This document shows, piece after piece, positions 16,654 to 25,667 of a stretch of DNA of 64,000 nucleotides. Source of the DNA: Massilia sp. W12 (GTDB taxonomy: Bacteria > Pseudomonadota > Gammaproteobacteria > Burkholderiales > Burkholderiaceae_D); NCBI RefSeq assembly GCF_037300705.1, contig NZ_CP147776.1, positions 62,001 through 126,000 of the forward strand, written 5' to 3'. The notes beneath the pieces are model-generated. The model was not told the origin of the DNA. It worked only from the letters and a program-made list of their open reading frames with translations, and ran no database searches. The position numbers and the translations under genes were made by a program. Within the stretch, counting starts at the first letter, position 1. Every line of letters starts with the position of its first letter.

Positions 16654-18234
16654 TTATTTTTTGGCGGCGGCACTGTAGCGCTGCGCCTCCGGCATCTGTT
16701 CGATTTTTTGCAAACTCCAGCCGCTCAAATCAGACAGCGTTTTCTTTTCCTGTTCCAGCCGGTTGGGCAAGTCCACGCGGTAATATTGCAGCGCGTTTTT
16801 CAAGCCATTCGCCTTGCTCTCATTGCAGGATTGCAGGCATTCCGCATGAAGTTTGTCACGGCTTTTTTGCTGCCATTCCGGTCTGAGGATTTTTGGTTCT
16901 TCGCGTTGCACCCGCAAAACTTCTTCCACCCTGGGCTTGCATTCAGCCGCGCAATCGACTTTCGCCGCCTTCTCGCGGCACTGCTGCATATCGCCGCTAA
17001 ACGGTTGCTGAATCACATAGCGCGCCTGCCAGTTTTCATTATCGCGGGTTTGCGTCAACACCAAATCCTCAGGAAAACTCTCCGGCGTGTAGCGCAAATG
17101 CAGACGGGTAATCATGGCGTCGCGCTGGCCGCTTTGCGGCAGCGGCGGCATTTTGACTTGCGCGCCAGGGGCCTGCATGGATTGGAAACCGGCGATGGCA
17201 TTGCCGGACAGCCAGAACACGCCGGCTTTTTGCAATTCTTCAGCCGAGAGCGGATCGGCGGCGCAGGGATCGCACCAATTCATGTCCCAGAAATATTCTG
17301 TGAACACGCTGCGATAGCCATCCTGTTTGGCCTGCTTTTCAAACATATCCTGATAAAACGCGCCAAACTGCGGTTTGATGAAAAAGGGGAGATTCATATT
17401 CGCCGGCAGTTTTTTAGTGCGGTAGTTGGCGGCTTCCACCCGTCCCTTGCGCGTCAACACATACACAATCAAATCCTGCGCACGGCCGGCTTCCGCATTC
17501 AACATGCCAAGTCGCATCGGCAGCATGAATTTCGGACTTTCAAAGGCGAATTGCAGCGGGCGCAGGTAGGAAAATCCGGTTTTTTTCTGCTCCTTCAAAT
17601 TCACTTTGGCGACGAAAAATTTCATGCCCTGTTTGATGTACGGGGCCAGTGCGCTGCTGGCGCCTTTGGGGATTTGGTAGCCGTTTTCACGCAGCCAGAT
17701 TTCCAAGCCTTGCGACTGTTTCGCCGACAGGCTGAGAATATCGTATTCCTCCAGCGTGAATTTGGCGTCTATTGTCACCCCCAGTTGCTTGGCGCGCTCG
17801 GCTTTCTCCATCATGGGCGCGCCCGCCATCGCCATTGGCGCGGGCATCATGCGCATGTTATAGCCCATCTGCGGCCCCCAGTAATTTTCCAGGCGGCAGG
17901 GGTCTTCATCATGGTATTCGGCCAGACGCGGGGTGGAAAATTCATCCAGGCGCTTGAATACATTTTTATCAGCGATACGCACCTGTCCCTGTTTGATGGC
18001 TTGCGGGGTCGGCACGACCAGCACAAATTCAGACAGCGGCCCCTGATAATCGTTTTGCATCGAAATTACGGTGCGCTCGCCATCGCGCGCCAAAATCACC
18101 TGGCTGGCGCGGTTGAACAGCGAGGCGTCGGCCTTGCCGGCGTAAAAGCCGCAAAAAGCGTGTGCGGGCGACGCCAGAATGGCGCTCAACAGCATTGCAC
18201 TTGGCAGGTGTTTCAAATAAGTCTGAATCTGCAT
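16654..18234 (-). CDS. DUF2330 exported protein, paralogue 2
   Basis: A 526-residue paralogue of the flanking genes with signal peptide ...SPAHAFCGFYAGKADASLF. The N-terminal third is almost the same as in paralogues 1 and 3. The central stretch after EDPC, with a Met/Ala-rich insert (residues ~170-190), is its main difference. Conserved downstream blocks are FFVAKVNLKEQKKTGFSYL, LHLRYTPESFPEDLVLT and LSGWSLQKIEQMPEAQ. It is separated by 30 bases from paralogue 1. The arrangement shows tandem duplication followed by divergence of middle regions. Role unknown. Confidence 0.85.
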   Translation of the reverse strand: MQIQTYLKHLPSAMLLSAILASPAHAFCGFYAGKADASLFNRASQVILARDGERTVISMQNDYQGPLSEFVLVVPTPQAIKQGQVRIADKNVFKRLDEFSTPRLAEYHDEDPCRLENYWGPQMGYNMRMMPAPMAMAGAPMMEKAERAKQLGVTIDAKFTLEEYDILSLSAKQSQGLEIWLRENGYQIPKGASSALAPYIKQGMKFFVAKVNLKEQKKTGFSYLRPLQFAFESPKFMLPMRLGMLNAEAGRAQDLIVYVLTRKGRVEAANYRTKKLPANMNLPFFIKPQFGAFYQDMFEKQAKQDGYRSVFTEYFWDMNWCDPCAADPLSAEELQKAGVFWLSGNAIAGFQSMQAPGAQVKMPPLPQSGQRDAMITRLHLRYTPESFPEDLVLTQTRDNENWQARYVIQQPFSGDMQQCREKAAKVDCAAECKPRVEEVLRVQREEPKILRPEWQQKSRDKLHAECLQSCNESKANGLKNALQYYRVDLPNRLEQEKKTLSDLSGWSLQKIEQMPEAQRYSAAAKK

Positions 18235-18258
18235 ACAGTTTTCCTTTGATTGAATGCT

Positions 18259-19926
18259 TCAGCGCCCGTTTTTGCCGGCAATTTGCGTAGGGGCGGGGCT
18301 GGCTTTGCCGGTTTTTGGCATGCCTTGATGCAGCAAATTTTCCTGCGCGCCCGGCAGTGCCTCAATTTGCGCCATGCTCCAGCCGCTTAAATTTGCCAGT
18401 GTTTGCTTTTCGCGCTCCAGTCTTTGCGCCACGTCTTTCTGGAAATAATTGATGATAGGGCGAAAGCTGTCTTGCTTGGCGACATGGCAGGCGCGCTCAC
18501 ACTCTGCTTGCCACACCGGCGCAGTTTGATGGCGCCAGCTGCTCGCCCTGCCGGAGTTTTGCAGCGCAATCACCTTGCTCACACGCGGCTCACATTCATC
18601 GCTGCAGCGATGTTTTTGCTCCAGCACAGCAATGCATTTCTGCAGCGCGCCATACTGTGGGTGATGAATCACATGCCGCACCTGCCAATTTTCCTGATCA
18701 CGGGTTTCGCTCAACACTAAGTCTTCCGGGAAGGATTCTGCGTTATAGCGTAAGTGCAGACGGGTTATAGCGACAGGCGTGAGCTTATTCGCATCCGCTT
18801 CGACAATTGCCTGGCCGCTGATGCGCGCGGCAAATTCCTTTTTACTGTCATTCAGCCAGAATACCCCGGCTTGCTGCCAATGTTTGACTTCAGGCGGCGT
18901 TTCAACGCAAGGATCGCACATAAAGCGCCATTCGTTGCGCCAATAATGTTCGGTGTACACGGTGCGCATTTCATCTTGCTTTACCTGGCGCTCAAAATAG
19001 CTTTTGTAAACGTCCGCGAAGCGCTCTTTGATGAAGTAGGGCAGTTCTTGATTGGTGGAAAGCTTTGCTGTGCGGTAATTGGCCGCTTCCACCCGACCAT
19101 GCGGTGACAGCGCATAGACAATCAAATCCTGCGCGCTGCCGGCTTGCGCATTCAACATTCCCAAGCGCAGCGGCAGCATGTATTTCGGACTTTGGAAAGC
19201 AAATTGCAGTGGCCGCAGATAGTTGAAGCCGAGGCGCTCTTTTTCTTTCAAATTGACTTTGGCGGCAAAAAATTTCATGCCCTGGCGGATATACGGTTGC
19301 AGCGCGGCTGCTGCGCCGGGCGGCAGGCGATAGCCGTTTTGCAGCAGCCAGCTTTCCAAGCTGCTCGATTCTTGCGCCGAGAGGCTGACAATATCGTATT
19401 CCTCCAGTGTGAAGCGGGCTTCCACTTTGACGGCGGCAGGATTGGCAATTGAACCCCTTTGCACCGTTTGAGCCGGCATACTCATTTCATTGGTAATGTA
19501 TCTTCTGATCGCTTTCCCGAACACCTTGACCGTGTTATCTGCAACAAACTGCTTGCCCCAATCAAATGAGAAATTGCATTCCGGCGCCTTCTCATGGTAC
19601 TCCGCCAGCCTGGGAGCGGTATAAGCATCCAGGCGCGCAAACACTTCTTTGTCTGCAATTTTCACCTGTCCCTGTTTGATGGCTTGCGGCGTGGGCACGA
19701 CCAGCACAAACTCGGACAAGGGACCTTGGTAGTCGTTTTGCATGGTGATCACGGTGCGGTCTTCATCGCGCGCCAAAATCACCTGGCTGGCGCGGTTGAA
19801 CAGTGAGGCGTCGGCCTTGCCGGCGTAAAAGCCGCAAAACGCTTGCGCCGGCAGGCTCAAGATGCTGCTGCACAAGAGCACAGTTGCCGGCAGGAGTGAG
19901 GTGAGCGAGATTGTGCGCATATTCAT
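18259..19926 (-). CDS. DUF2330 exported protein, paralogue 3
   Basis: A ~555-residue paralogue with signal peptide ...LPAQAFCGFYAGKADASLF. The open frame extends upstream to 20142 inside the next gene, but the start at 19926 (MNMRT) is preceded by AGAAAG and directly by the signal peptide, so I use it. Shared blocks are VILARDEDRTVITMQNDY, FFAAKVNLKEKERLGFNYL, LHLRYNAESFPEDLVLS and LSGWSMAQIEALPGAQ. An insert around residues 120-150 is unique. It lies 20 bases downstream of the fourth family member. Function unknown. Confidence 0.85.
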   Translation of the reverse strand: MNMRTISLTSLLPATVLLCSSILSLPAQAFCGFYAGKADASLFNRASQVILARDEDRTVITMQNDYQGPLSEFVLVVPTPQAIKQGQVKIADKEVFARLDAYTAPRLAEYHEKAPECNFSFDWGKQFVADNTVKVFGKAIRRYITNEMSMPAQTVQRGSIANPAAVKVEARFTLEEYDIVSLSAQESSSLESWLLQNGYRLPPGAAAALQPYIRQGMKFFAAKVNLKEKERLGFNYLRPLQFAFQSPKYMLPLRLGMLNAQAGSAQDLIVYALSPHGRVEAANYRTAKLSTNQELPYFIKERFADVYKSYFERQVKQDEMRTVYTEHYWRNEWRFMCDPCVETPPEVKHWQQAGVFWLNDSKKEFAARISGQAIVEADANKLTPVAITRLHLRYNAESFPEDLVLSETRDQENWQVRHVIHHPQYGALQKCIAVLEQKHRCSDECEPRVSKVIALQNSGRASSWRHQTAPVWQAECERACHVAKQDSFRPIINYFQKDVAQRLEREKQTLANLSGWSMAQIEALPGAQENLLHQGMPKTGKASPAPTQIAGKNGR

Positions 19927-19946
19927 CTTTCTGATGTGTGGGGTTT

Positions 19947-21317
19947 TTATTGTTCGATGCCCTGCATGCGGTTTTCCCAGTCTTGAAAATCCGGGAAGTG
20001 CTGACGCAACCAGCTTTCCGGTTGCTTCAAATCCTTTTGCAATTGCAACAGCGCTGCGCGCATTTTCGGGATGCGTTCCTGTTCGGCGGAGCGTACTTTC
20101 AGCAGTGCGTCTTGACGCAGGGGTTCGCATTGGGTTGTGCAATTGTGCAAGACAATCAACTCATCGCTGTCAAGGTCTTCCGGTTTTCGCTTTCTGCCCA
20201 GGAAGTTATTCATGCAATCCTGTGTGCAATTTAATGATTTTGCGCAGGACGTTTCACTTTCACTTGCGGGGCGGTAATTGGCCCGATATGTATCGTATTC
20301 ATGAAACTCGCTGAGTTGTAATTCCAGCTCGTCAGCTTTGTGATGCTGACCCGGATATCTCAATTCGTACATCGTGTGCAGCAATGTGCTTGCAGACGCA
20401 TTCCAAAAGGTCAGCGTGTCCCCCTGCTTAAACCTGCCTGCGCTTGATTTGTAAATCACGTTTGCATCGTTTTCATTCAGCGCTTTGTAGTATTCATCTT
20501 CGCTGAAAAAAGACGGCCACAGACCGGTTTGCCGGGAGATTTGCACATTTTCATAGTTGCTGCTGCGCAGAGCGTGTGTTGGGCTGAAAAAATGCAGGCG
20601 GGTGACAAATTTTGCGCCAGACTTGACGGCTGGCAATTTCATCGTTTTCACACGGACGTTCATTTCAAGCGCAAAGCGTTCATCTCCTGGCGGCAATCCT
20701 TTGAGCGGCACAGCTAAAAACTCCTTGCCTTCCATGATGAGGTTTTGTATTTGCCCTAAAGTGGCTGGCGGCGCAATAAAACCATGTTCAATCAACCAGC
20801 TTGGCAGCAGATAGGCATCTTTGCGCGAAAAAATGCGCGCTTGGAGTAAATTGGGGTCCGGCGTATGCGGGGCCTGCTGTGGAGACTGGGCGTACGTCCA
20901 GCAACCGCCCTGGCGGCGCCGTATCGTGCTGATATTGGCAAGTCTGGCTACTTTGTCGAAATCCACTTTACAAAATTCTTCCTGTGATTCACTTTGCAGC
21001 TTATTTCGGGATGAACTGGCGCCTGGATATCTGAAGACATCTGTCCGGATGGTGTGACTGAGAATTTCACCATGCACAGGCAGCAGCCAGATTTGGCTCA
21101 GGGAATAAGCAGGTTTGATGTCAGTCTTGAAAATGATGCGCGCATTTACCCCTTGATGCAGCCAGGCGATCTGACAATCTGTGTATTCATTTCCGCTCCC
21201 ATCATCGTCCTCATTGCTGCTATGACTGAGGTAAAAGCCGCAAAACGCTTGTGCGCCCGCCGCCACGCTGAGCATCAGCAAGGCAAAACAAGCTTGTATG
21301 CAAAATCTGAGCAACAT
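19947..21317 (-). CDS. Divergent DUF2330-related exported protein
   Basis: A 456-residue exported protein with signal peptide ...GAQAFCGFYLSHSSNEDDD. It keeps the AFCGFY start, the general layout and several cysteine clusters (e.g. CAKSLNCTQDCMNN) of the three downstream paralogues, but has lost the conserved VPTPQ core, so it is a distant relative. The C-terminal half reads QPESWLRQHFPDFQDW instead of LSGWS. A strong ribosome site (AGGAAGAAGG) precedes the start. It is the second gene of the operon after the RnfD-like gene. Confidence 0.75.
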   Translation of the reverse strand: MLLRFCIQACFALLMLSVAAGAQAFCGFYLSHSSNEDDDGSGNEYTDCQIAWLHQGVNARIIFKTDIKPAYSLSQIWLLPVHGEILSHTIRTDVFRYPGASSSRNKLQSESQEEFCKVDFDKVARLANISTIRRRQGGCWTYAQSPQQAPHTPDPNLLQARIFSRKDAYLLPSWLIEHGFIAPPATLGQIQNLIMEGKEFLAVPLKGLPPGDERFALEMNVRVKTMKLPAVKSGAKFVTRLHFFSPTHALRSSNYENVQISRQTGLWPSFFSEDEYYKALNENDANVIYKSSAGRFKQGDTLTFWNASASTLLHTMYELRYPGQHHKADELELQLSEFHEYDTYRANYRPASESETSCAKSLNCTQDCMNNFLGRKRKPEDLDSDELIVLHNCTTQCEPLRQDALLKVRSAEQERIPKMRAALLQLQKDLKQPESWLRQHFPDFQDWENRMQGIEQ

Positions 21318-21354
21318 CGCCTTCTTCCTTGAATCTGTATGAATCTATTCGCCA

Positions 21355-22239
21355 TCATGCCGGGCGGGTTTGCGGCATTGTCGCCGGGGCCGCGCTGAGC
21401 GGGCTGGTTTGCGGGGGCGTTTCGCGCCACTCAAAACGTGTTTGCGGCCACAGCCAATTCAACAGCGGAACCAGCCAGCTCAATGCAAACAGCGCCACGA
21501 TCAAGCCATGTTGTTTGAACAGCATGAATTGCCAGTAGTAGGCCGCCAGCGCCACCGCCGCCACCCACAGCATGCGCACGCTGCGCCGTTGCGGCGTGGT
21601 CATCGGATCGGAAATCATGAAGAAAGCGAATAAGAGCGTGGCGCCATTGCAGAATTGCTTGACCCAGATCGCTGCGCCCGGATCCCAGGCATAGCCAAGC
21701 CACAGCAGACGCGCGGCCAGCACGCCGCCCCAGACCAATAAAAAAGTAATCGATACATCCAGCCTGGCGATGCGTTGCGTAACGATGCCGCCCAGGGCGA
21801 TGAACCACAGCGCCAACAGGCTGGAAGAACCCCATTGCCCGGGCGAGAGCCAGGCGCCTTCCACCACACTGAGGGCGAGAAAGGCGGCCAGATTGGCGGG
21901 ATTCAGAATATGGCTTTTGCAAGCCGCTGGGCCGGCGCGCAAGAGATATTTGGAACTCATGGCGATGCAGGCCAGCAGCGGATGCACCCAGAGATTGTCG
22001 GCGCGCACCAAAATCGAGATGCCAAAGCAGGAAATCAGCGCGCTCAAATAGCCGCCAAAATTGTAACGGCCCGGCAGGCGCAAAGCATGCTGCCAACAGG
22101 TTTGCGTCAGGATACCGCTGGCGAAACATAGCGCAACCTGCTGCCAGCTCAAGGCAAAATCACGGGCTAATGCGCCGATTGTCAAAAAGCTGGCCAGAAA
22201 CAGGATCTGAAACCAACGTGCGTCAAGTTTTGCAAACAT
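21355..22239 (-). CDS. RnfD/NqrB-like membrane protein
   Basis: A 294-residue protein with about nine membrane helices of the NQR2/RnfD/RnfE family. The segment FFMISDPMTTPQRRSVR corresponds to the conserved site where RnfD and NqrB bind FMN covalently on Thr. ILNPANLAAFLAL fits the family's other loop. In Rnf/Nqr complexes this subunit moves Na+ or H+ with electron flow, but no other rnf/nqr genes are present here. It is first in the operon with the DUF2330 proteins, a pairing that suggests a shared, unknown membrane/periplasmic process. Confidence 0.8.
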   Translation of the reverse strand: MFAKLDARWFQILFLASFLTIGALARDFALSWQQVALCFASGILTQTCWQHALRLPGRYNFGGYLSALISCFGISILVRADNLWVHPLLACIAMSSKYLLRAGPAACKSHILNPANLAAFLALSVVEGAWLSPGQWGSSSLLALWFIALGGIVTQRIARLDVSITFLLVWGGVLAARLLWLGYAWDPGAAIWVKQFCNGATLLFAFFMISDPMTTPQRRSVRMLWVAAVALAAYYWQFMLFKQHGLIVALFALSWLVPLLNWLWPQTRFEWRETPPQTSPLSAAPATMPQTRPA

Positions 22240-22572
22240 AGTTTATTTTCCGGGAATATTGCGCAGGCAGATTTGGATTGAAACGACGCTCAGTGGCATA
22301 AAGGGTTAAGTCTATGCGAAAAAAAACCATAGAAGCATAATATGAATGCGTTACTTATTTCCTTGGAATAATTTTTTTGTTTCCTATTGGAAAATATGCA
22401 ACAAATCAGCCTCAATTTACATTTTGTAACCCGGATTGCATAGGGAAAGTGGATATTCTGACGCCGCAATCCGCCCGCAAGGGAAAACCCAAAGAAATAC
22501 AGGCCCGCCAGGGCTGCCGGTGCAACACCGCTTTGCATCTTTGCCTCCAACCATTTTTTATATGGAGATACC
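22240..22572. other. Divergent intergenic region with structured leader
   Basis: About 330 AT-rich bases between the RnfD-like gene and the small exported protein gene. Part of the plus-strand leader can fold: CGGTG-CAA-CACCG at 22518-22530 and a nearby GCCC/GGGC pair. I compared it by eye with c-di-GMP and cobalamin riboswitch cores and saw no match. GGAG at 22563-22566 serves the next gene. Confidence 0.4.
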
Positions 22573-22866
22573 ATGAAGAAACATTTGACAGCCGCATTGA
22601 TCATGGCCGCCTGCTTGCACGGTCAGGTATTTGCCGCGAATGCAATGGACAGCAAGTCAGCGGCCAATGCCGCCGCCAGCCATTATCAAACAATTGATTT
22701 GCAAACTGCAGAAGTGCGCAATACGCCGCTGCAATTTCACGCCGACAAAAAAACCGAAGCCAGTCTGCGCGCGCCGATTCCTGCGCCAGCATCGACCTGG
22801 CTGGTGCTCGGTGGTTTAGCCGTGTTGGGTTTATTCGCCAGCCGCTCCAGCCAGCACTTCGCCTGA
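22573..22866 (+). CDS. Small exported protein with a PEP-CTERM-like C-terminal anchor
   Basis: A 97-residue protein: signal peptide (residues 1-21, ...HGQVFAAN), a short polar middle, then APIPAPASTWLVLGGLAVLG and an Arg-containing end. That tail has the layout of PEP-CTERM sorting signals (Pro-rich start, hydrophobic helix, basic end), though the exact PEP triplet is replaced by PAPA. If genuine, it would be processed by an exosortase encoded elsewhere. The next gene also has such a tail. No function is assigned. Confidence 0.6.
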   Translation: MKKHLTAALIMAACLHGQVFAANAMDSKSAANAAASHYQTIDLQTAEVRNTPLQFHADKKTEASLRAPIPAPASTWLVLGGLAVLGLFASRSSQHFA

Positions 22867-23006
22867 TTTCTCTTCAACGGGGGCGTAAGTCCGCCCCATC
22901 CTGCCAGCCAAACGCAGGTTAGCCGCCTGCTCCCGCCAGCTTCGTTTCACCTGCCATCTTTCGGATGACGGGACGCCTTCTCTCGCACACACAAAAAGGG
23001 TACATC

Positions 23007-23750
23007 ATGATAAAAATCTTGTTTTCAGGTTTGCTTTGCTGCGCCGCTCTGCCGGCGCTGGCCGATGCCCGGCATCAAGCTGCAATTGATCAGATACAGA
23101 TCAATGTTTTCAACTTGCAGGACAACAGCCCGATTTCGCTCGACTCCATTGTGACAGGTGTGAGCGGTCGCGGCTTCTTCATGGTGAAGGATAATGGCGG
23201 CACGGTGATTGAGGGGAGTGATCTTGGGCTGGAAGCGCGTGCTGATGGGCGCGATTTTGGCGGTCAATATGCAAGGTATAGCGCAGGCGTCGGTATGTCA
23301 GGGCGTCTGGCCGCGGATGTTGAGATTCCGGGCGGCTTTGCATCCGCCGCAGCGGAGCGCACGGTGCAATTCAATTTGCCGGCGCACAGTATCATTCGGA
23401 CTGAGGTTGAGCTAAGCGCCAATCACGCCGTGTTTAATCAAGGGCCCGGCATGAATTATGGCGGCAGTATTTTCAACTTCAATTTAGGTTTGCCGGGACA
23501 GCAGGACACCAAGATTCCAGGCTATTTCGAGCCGGGCGACGCCACACGTTTTGTTTTTTACTATGCAAATTGGTCTGACAGCGTGGAGCAAGTCGTATGG
23601 AGCGCCAGCGTGTATTCGACCGCAACCGAATCCAAGTCCAGCTGGCGCGCGCATGCTGACGGCGTGGCGCCGGTGCCTGAAATGGAAAATTGGGCCATGC
23701 TCTTAGGCGGCCTGGGCTTGCTCGCCACGCGTTTGCGCCGCCGCGACTGA
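23007..23750 (+). CDS. PEP-CTERM sorting-domain protein
   Basis: A 247-residue exported protein. The ATG at 23007 follows AAGGG at 22996-23000; an upstream in-frame start lacks a ribosome site. Residues 1-19 form the signal peptide (...AALPALADA). The middle is a beta-rich domain of unknown family. The tail VAPVPEMENWAMLLGGLGLL followed by ATRLRRRD is a textbook PEP-CTERM signal with a VPE start. In Burkholderiales such proteins are linked to exopolysaccharide and biofilm through exosortase A. No exosortase gene is in this window. Confidence 0.85.
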   Translation: MIKILFSGLLCCAALPALADARHQAAIDQIQINVFNLQDNSPISLDSIVTGVSGRGFFMVKDNGGTVIEGSDLGLEARADGRDFGGQYARYSAGVGMSGRLAADVEIPGGFASAAAERTVQFNLPAHSIIRTEVELSANHAVFNQGPGMNYGGSIFNFNLGLPGQQDTKIPGYFEPGDATRFVFYYANWSDSVEQVVWSASVYSTATESKSSWRAHADGVAPVPEMENWAMLLGGLGLLATRLRRRD

Positions 23751-23813
23751 TGTCTGCGCATGGCATGTCTTACGCATGTTTTACAATAGCCTTTTTTGCA
23801 GAAAAGACATGTT

Positions 23814-24662
23814 ATGCGCCTCAGTTTGCAAGCGCTGGATCAGTATTTACTCAGTCTTGCCGCGCCGCAGTTGCGCGGCATTCGCCGTTTTTTGCTGGAA
23901 TTCTGGTTTTTTGGCGTCAAAGAAGCGCGCTGCTGTCTGTTTGCAGGCCTGTTTTTTCTGGCGGTCTTTCTTGTGCCGCGCGCCGGTATCGCCGGCTTGC
24001 CGCGCTATGATGTTTTACTCTTGATTGCATTGGCGATTCAGGTCTGGATGTTGTGGGCCAAGCTGGAGACGATGGATGAGTTGCGCGCCATCTGCCTGTT
24101 TCACCTGATCGGATTTGCCTTGGAGGTTTTCAAGACATCTTCCGGCATCAAATCCTGGTCTTATCCTGATTTTGCCTATAGCAAGGTACTGGGTGTGCCG
24201 CTGTTTTCCGGCTTTATGTATGCCGCCGTCGGCAGCTATATGACACAAGCCTGGCGCTTATTCAAACTGCGCATTGAACATCACCCGCCGTATTGGATGG
24301 CGACTTTGTGCGCGCTCTTGATTTATGCGAATTTTTTCACCCATCACTACATCGGCGACTATCGCTGGTATCTGGCGGCGTTTGCGCTGGGCCTGTATGC
24401 GCGCAGCACGGTGATTTTTTACCCCATGGAAAAAGCGCGCAACATGCCGCTTTTGCTGTCATTTGTGCTGATCGGCTTTTTTATCTGGCTGGCGGAAAAC
24501 CTCAGCACCTTTTTTGGCATCTGGCGCTATCCAAACCAGCTTGGGGCTTGGTCAGTGGTGCATATCAGCAAATGGAGCGCCTGGGCTATGCTGGTGATCA
24601 TGACCTTCACCATCATCGTCCACCTCAAGCACATCAAAGAAACAGTGCGCGTGCCGGAATGA
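23814..24662 (+). CDS. DUF817 family membrane protein
   Basis: A 282-residue inner-membrane protein with about eight helices, matching the DUF817 family (B. subtilis YoaT). Recognisable parts are LEVFKTSSGIKSWSYPDF, SGFMYAAVGSYMTQAWRLF and AENLSTFFGIWRYPNQ. I use the ATG at 23814; the open frame begins at a TTG at 23796. A TACAAT at 23782-23787 may be its -10 box. Function is unknown. It is followed directly by a perfect bidirectional terminator. Confidence 0.85.
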   Translation: MRLSLQALDQYLLSLAAPQLRGIRRFLLEFWFFGVKEARCCLFAGLFFLAVFLVPRAGIAGLPRYDVLLLIALAIQVWMLWAKLETMDELRAICLFHLIGFALEVFKTSSGIKSWSYPDFAYSKVLGVPLFSGFMYAAVGSYMTQAWRLFKLRIEHHPPYWMATLCALLIYANFFTHHYIGDYRWYLAAFALGLYARSTVIFYPMEKARNMPLLLSFVLIGFFIWLAENLSTFFGIWRYPNQLGAWSVVHISKWSAWAMLVIMTFTIIVHLKHIKETVRVPE

Positions 24663-24687
24663 AAAAGCGCCTGAACAGGCGCTTTTT
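24662..24687. terminator. Bidirectional terminator between DUF817 and PCu(A)C genes
   Basis: AAAAAGCGCCTG, two bases, CAGGCGCTTTTT: a perfect 12-base stem with A and T runs on the two sides, serving both convergent genes. Confidence 0.93.
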
Positions 24688-24701
24688 CATTGTATCTTCG
24701 T

Positions 24702-25157
24702 TTATTTGCCGCTTTTCGGGGCTTCGACCTTGATCATCACCTCGACTTTGCCGGCTTTTTCAAACTCCAATTGCATGGGGAATGTTTGCCCCGCCTTGAG
24801 CGGCGCTTTCAAGCCCATCAGCATCAAATGGGCGCCTTTGCCGGATTGCATTTCCACTTTGGCGCCGGCGGGCAGTGCTAAATCCTCCATGGCGCGCATT
24901 TGCATGACGTCACCGCTCATTTCCATGGTGTGGATTTCCACGCTCTCGGCTGCGGCGCTGCTGGCTTTGCGCAGCCGGTCGGCCTGTTTGCCGGTGTTTT
25001 CCAATTTCAAATACGCCGCGCCGGACATTTGACCGGGGACGCTGGCGCGGGCATACGCCTGACTGATTTTGAGTGCGCCGAGTTTGACCTCATTGGCGGC
25101 GGCGGGCAGGGTGGCCAGCAGGGCGCTGGCGGCCAGGGAGAACAGAATTTTTTTCAT
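24702..25157 (-). CDS. Periplasmic copper chaperone PCu(A)C
   Basis: A 151-residue periplasmic protein with a signal peptide (residues 1-21, ...TLPAAANE). The copper site H-x(10)-M-x(~22)-H-x-M is present: H76, M87, H110 and M112 (in KGAHLMLMGL). Proteins of this family hand Cu(I) to the CuA site of cytochrome c oxidase or to SCO proteins. The cox cluster begins ~3 kb away, so a shared role in oxidase metallation is likely (inference). It converges on DUF817; trmL lies upstream on the same strand with a 21-base gap. Confidence 0.93.
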   Translation of the reverse strand: MKKILFSLAASALLATLPAAANEVKLGALKISQAYARASVPGQMSGAAYLKLENTGKQADRLRKASSAAAESVEIHTMEMSGDVMQMRAMEDLALPAGAKVEMQSGKGAHLMLMGLKAPLKAGQTFPMQLEFEKAGKVEVMIKVEAPKSGK

Positions 25158-25178
25158 GATCAGAAAGGGTGAGGGAGG

Positions 25179-25649
25179 TTATATGCCGCCAGCAAAGCCG
25201 TGCTGACGCCAGGCTTCATACACAACAATGGCGACTGCATTGGATAGATTAATACTGCGGTTGCCGGGTTGCATCGGCAGCCGTATGCGCTGTGTTTGCG
25301 GAAAGCTGTCGCGCAAGGCGGGCGTCAGGCCGCGCGTTTCCGAGCCGAAAATGAACAAATCGCCCGGCGCAAACGCCACATTCGCGAAGGGTTGCGAGCC
25401 ATGTGTGGTCATGGCGAACATGCGGGCCGGATCGGGCTGGACTGTGTTGAGAAAATCCTGCCAGTTGCGATGCACTTGCATTTGCGCGTATTCGTGATAG
25501 TCCAGACCGGCGCGCCGCATCTTGGCGTCATCCAGCGGAAAACCCAGCGGTTCGATTAAGTGCAGCTGTGCGCCGCTGTTGGCGCACAGGCGGATGATAT
25601 TGCCGGTGTTCGGCGGGATTTCGGGTTCGACCAGAACGACGTGAAACAA
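25179..25649 (-). CDS. trmL: tRNA (cytidine(34)-2'-O)-methyltransferase TrmL
   Basis: A 156-residue SPOUT methyltransferase that modifies the wobble base of tRNA-Leu. Diagnostic segments are VVLVEPEIPPNTGNIIRLCA at the start, LDYHEYAQM, FIFGSETRGL and the knot motif IRLPMQPGNRSINLSNAVAI. The size is exactly that of TrmL. It lies downstream of comF on the same strand with an 18-base gap, so the two may be co-transcribed. Confidence 0.95.
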   Translation of the reverse strand: MFHVVLVEPEIPPNTGNIIRLCANSGAQLHLIEPLGFPLDDAKMRRAGLDYHEYAQMQVHRNWQDFLNTVQPDPARMFAMTTHGSQPFANVAFAPGDLFIFGSETRGLTPALRDSFPQTQRIRLPMQPGNRSINLSNAVAIVVYEAWRQHGFAGGI

Positions 25650-25667
25650 CAGAATCTCCTTTTCATC

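Noticed and set aside
16444-18249. 601-codon open frame on the plus strand opposite the DUF2330 genes
   Set aside because: It is antisense to two well-supported paralogues. Its His/Phe/Arg-rich product has no family, and similar antisense frames lie opposite the other paralogues, which is a codon-bias effect.
22440-22572. Possible c-di-GMP or cobalamin riboswitch before the small exported protein gene
   Set aside because: Hairpins are present but the conserved cores of those riboswitches are not.
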